This document shows, piece by piece, positions 61,894 to 64,000 of a stretch of DNA of 64,000 nucleotides. Below the pieces are notes generated by a model that worked only from the letters and a program-made list of their open reading frames with translations, did not search any database and had not been told where the DNA came from. Source of the stretch: Sphaerochaeta globosa str. Buddy (GTDB taxonomy: Bacteria; Spirochaetota; Spirochaetia; Sphaerochaetales; Sphaerochaetaceae); contig NC_015152.1 in assembly GCF_000190435.1 (NCBI RefSeq), forward strand, positions 998,458 through 1,062,457, read 5' to 3'. How positions within the stretch are numbered: the first letter of the stretch is position 1; every line of letters starts with the position of its first letter. The translations under genes were made by a program, and so were the position numbers.

Positions 61894-63139
61894 ACGAACC
61901 CATCTTTTCTGTCCCAGCATCAAGGTTGCTGTTGTCGTGAACATCGAGGGAGCGGTCAGCTTTGCGATGCTGGAATCAGCGATTAGGCAAGCAGTAGCTG
62001 CCAATGAAATTCTATGTTCCACCATCGGTCTTGATTCCGATGGCACTGCATACTATCGCCCAACCGAAAAACCGCTGTATACGCTGAGCCGATCGGATGA
62101 GATGTGGGAGACCTTGGTTGCCGCTGCACATCGCAAGCCATGCAACCTGGAGGAAGGCCCCCTGTTGGATTGCTTTGTCGTGCAGACTGAACCGGACCTG
62201 CAGCTCTTGCTTGTCGCCCACCATTTGGTAGGCGATGGCCTTTCCATGGCCCTCTTCGTGCAGGATGTCATGAAAGCCCTCGCAGGCTCTCCTTTGGTGT
62301 TCAAACCGCTGTCCCTTCTTTCTTCTGATTCTGTCGGTGATTCACGCAACCTGAATCCTGTGACGCGTTTTCTTCTTGATAGGCAAAATCGTTTATGGAG
62401 GAAAACAGGCAAGGCTTTTTCCTATGCCGATTACCAACGCATGGTTCACTCCTATTGGACTGACCGAGGAATACACATCGCTAGTCAGAATATGCACGGA
62501 GAAACCCTTGAAAAGCTGCTTCATTTCGCTAAAACCCACAAACTGACGCTCAATAGCATCATTTCCACTGCCCTGTTCAAGGTGAAAGGTGAGAAGGCAA
62601 AGCTGGGAATAGCTGCGAGTATTCGTCCTGATGGCTACCAAGGGATGGGAAATTATGCCTCGGGCATCTCTGTACACTATTCGTACAAAAGCTCCAAGGA
62701 CTTTACTGAGAATGCCCAAACCATTCAGAGGCTCATTCAGAAGAAAACCCAGAACGACGATGCAAAGTACTTCCTGCTGCGATTTCTCCAAGCCCTCGAT
62801 CCCACCCTTATCGATGCAGCTTATTTCGCCGCCTATGATGGGTATGACAACCCCATTGCCAAGAGAATGCAAAGCATGTTTGGCTACCATGGAAAGCCCA
62901 CTCAGATCGGGCTTTCCAATCTGATGGTGCTTCCCATCGGGGCTCAGTACGGTCCGTATCGACTCTCGCGTTTCTGCTTCATACCCCCTCTGGTTCCCAA
63001 CAACGATACCATTGTGGGAGTAGCTACGCTTGGCATGTCCATGGAGCTTTCCCTAATTGGTTCACAAAGCGAGTCGTTGGATGAGATCAAAACGACACTT
63101 GAACGGGTTGTGCAGGAACTGGTGGACCTTGTCAGGTGA
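61871..63139 (+). CDS. HHxxxDG condensation/acyltransferase-like protein
   Basis: A 422-residue protein of the CoA-dependent acyltransferase/condensation superfamily (alcohol acetyltransferase-like). The active-site HHLVGDG is at residues 117-123; the second half contains KLGIAASIRPDGYQGMGNYASG and LSNLM strands of the fold. The start at 61871 has AGGAGG eight bases before; the longer ORF is out of place. It is stand-alone, with no carrier protein or adenylation domain nearby, so acyl transfer to a small alcohol or amine is more likely than peptide synthesis. Confidence 0.78.
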   Translation: MQTPLLTERTHLFCPSIKVAVVVNIEGAVSFAMLESAIRQAVAANEILCSTIGLDSDGTAYYRPTEKPLYTLSRSDEMWETLVAAAHRKPCNLEEGPLLDCFVVQTEPDLQLLLVAHHLVGDGLSMALFVQDVMKALAGSPLVFKPLSLLSSDSVGDSRNLNPVTRFLLDRQNRLWRKTGKAFSYADYQRMVHSYWTDRGIHIASQNMHGETLEKLLHFAKTHKLTLNSIISTALFKVKGEKAKLGIAASIRPDGYQGMGNYASGISVHYSYKSSKDFTENAQTIQRLIQKKTQNDDAKYFLLRFLQALDPTLIDAAYFAAYDGYDNPIAKRMQSMFGYHGKPTQIGLSNLMVLPIGAQYGPYRLSRFCFIPPLVPNNDTIVGVATLGMSMELSLIGSQSESLDEIKTTLERVVQELVDLVR

Positions 63140-63293
63140 GATTGGTCTTCCTGATGAAAAGTGGAAATGTTTCTTAATGTTTCCTTAAGGTAGTACATAA
63201 TTACTTTATATAGCAGAAAATATGATTGCTCAAGGCTTGAGTGTTACTTCATTGTTGAGTATTCTTTTTACATAACAACAAAAGGAGAAAACT

Positions 63294-63680
63294 ATGCCTG
63301 GAAAATTTGTGATCACCAAAACACCGAAAGGATTTTTCCGTTTCAGCTTGCAGGCTGCTAACTATCAGACTGTACTCACCAGCAAGAATTACTCATCCCT
63401 GGCAACCTGCCGCGATGGAGTGGAAACTATCAAAAAGAATGCCCTTGCACCTGTAGAGGACCAGACCGTGAAGAATACCGAGGCCTTGAAGTATCCAAAG
63501 TATGAGGTCTATTTCGACACTGCTGGAAAGTACCGCTATCGCCTGCTTGCCTCAAATGGCCAGAACGTTGCCATGGCTGAAGATGGCTATGCTACCAAAT
63601 CAGGATGCCTCAACGGTATCGATGCGATCAGCCGAGCAGCGGTCGATGCCACTGTCGATGAGAGCGCTCTGGAACAATAA
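63294..63680 (+). CDS. YegP-like DUF1508 protein with two repeats
   Basis: A 128-residue cytoplasmic protein with two DUF1508 units: FVITKTPKGFFRFSLQAANYQTVLTSKNYSSLATCRDGVETIKKNA (about 5-49) and YEVYFDTAGKYRYRLLASNGQNVAMAEDGYATKSGCLNGIDAI (about 69-111). Consensus G/R-F-R/W-x-L-x-A-x-N-x2 and Y-S/A-S-K-x2-C are seen in both. The function of YegP is unknown. AAAGGAG is seven bases before ATG, and a terminator follows. Confidence 0.88.
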   Translation: MPGKFVITKTPKGFFRFSLQAANYQTVLTSKNYSSLATCRDGVETIKKNALAPVEDQTVKNTEALKYPKYEVYFDTAGKYRYRLLASNGQNVAMAEDGYATKSGCLNGIDAISRAAVDATVDESALEQ

Positions 63681-63696
63681 ACTGATTACATTGCAT

Positions 63697-63730
63697 AAAG
63701 CCCGCCTGTGTTGTAACGGCGGGCTTTCTT
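63697..63730 (+). terminator. Rho-independent terminator after the YegP-like gene
   Basis: AAAGCCCGCC (63697-63706) pairs with GGCGGGCTTT (63718-63727) over an eleven-base loop, followed by CTT. Confidence 0.88.
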
Positions 63731-63782
63731 AACTCTTTATCTTGCAATTCTCTTTTGTTATGCCCATAATGCCTAGCTGTAT

Positions 63783-64000
63783 ATGAAATACCGCAAACCC
63801 AAACATCACTTGCTTTTCATAAGCATGATTCTCATTATAAGTCTCTCATCCTGCACCAAGCGCCCCGTCGAGCCACAAGCCCAAAGTTTCTTGATGCTTG
63901 GCACGGTATGTAAAATCACCATCTATGACAAACCCACTGAAGAGGCGTTCAAGGCTGCCTTTGCAAGGCTTAGGGAAATTGAGCAGAAAATGACACTGCA
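63783..64000 (+). CDS. apbE: FAD:protein FMN transferase (ApbE), N-terminal fragment
   Basis: The first 72 codons of a lipoprotein, cut by the window edge. The signal peptide has the lipobox LSSC (Cys24). [37 protein letters not shown] matches the start of the ApbE domain, which transfers FMN to Thr residues of Rnf/Nqr-type proteins outside the cytoplasm. The ribosome site is weak. Confidence 0.85.
   Translation, partial: MKYRKPKHHLLFISMILIISLSSCTKRPVEPQAQSFLMLGTVCKITIYDKPTEEAFKAAFARLREIEQKMTL

Overview
The window looks like a chromosomal segment of a free-living, fermentative spirochaete of the Sphaerochaeta/Treponema type. This is an inference from gene style: two substrate-binding proteins whose signal peptides end in A-x-G-x-K-E, a YesM/YesN pair, a Gx-transporter/NusG-II pair, AdhE, FeoAB and a lipoprotein ApbE. 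No rRNA gene or taxonomic marker is present, so the genus is not proven. Genes are densely packed in operons on both strands.

Layout. 1-3602 (+): end of a nucleoside ABC importer (ATPase fragment, two permeases), purine nucleoside phosphorylase and a nitroreductase, facing a nucleoside hydrolase (3604-4521, -). 4715-9421: an esterase, an FAD-dependent dehydrogenase (COG2509 type), an HTH protein that appears to carry a dead Fic domain, and an N-acyl-D-amino-acid deacylase. 9418-11723 (-): a polar amino acid ABC importer. 11833-14680: feoA-feoB-small Cys-rich membrane protein, divergent from a DtxR-type regulator. 14828-18862 (+): a sugar ABC importer plus a HAD phosphatase, facing the YesN/YesM two-component system (18857-21394, -).

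21487-32919 (+) is a complete branched-chain amino acid operon: leader peptide, ilvN, ilvC, leuA, cimA, leuC, leuD, leuB, ilvD, ilvB. Citramalate synthase in the operon implies isoleucine is made from pyruvate through citramalate. The 66-codon leader ends in a run of Leu, Ile and Val codons and points to translation-coupled attenuation.

32850-44788: an XRE regulator, a rubredoxin-domain protein with an odd ferredoxin, HAD-MFS, adhE, a Gx transporter fused to an EcfT-like half with a NusG-II protein, a two-component system with two response regulators and one kinase, and a phosphodiesterase. 45061-48218: a predicted outer-membrane beta-barrel protein with a G-depleted leader, then a 2-kb group II intron inserted immediately after its terminator. 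48254-54470: a DUF1801 protein and a (-) operon for an amino-sugar-type ABC importer with ROK kinase, SIS isomerase/deaminase and RpiR regulator. 54876-56853: rsgA, an RNHCP protein and two SHOCT proteins.

57754-63139 is a copper-handling region: copA, copZ, tRNA-Val on the opposite strand, csoR, then a thioredoxin-like lipoprotein, a C-GCAxxG-C-C protein and an HHxxxDG acyltransferase. Two identical-half palindromes (ATACCC-N5-GGGTAT) mark likely CsoR operators, one exactly between the -35 and -10 of an apparently leaderless csoR. The window ends with a YegP-like protein and the start of apbE. No CRISPR array, prophage or insertion sequence was seen.
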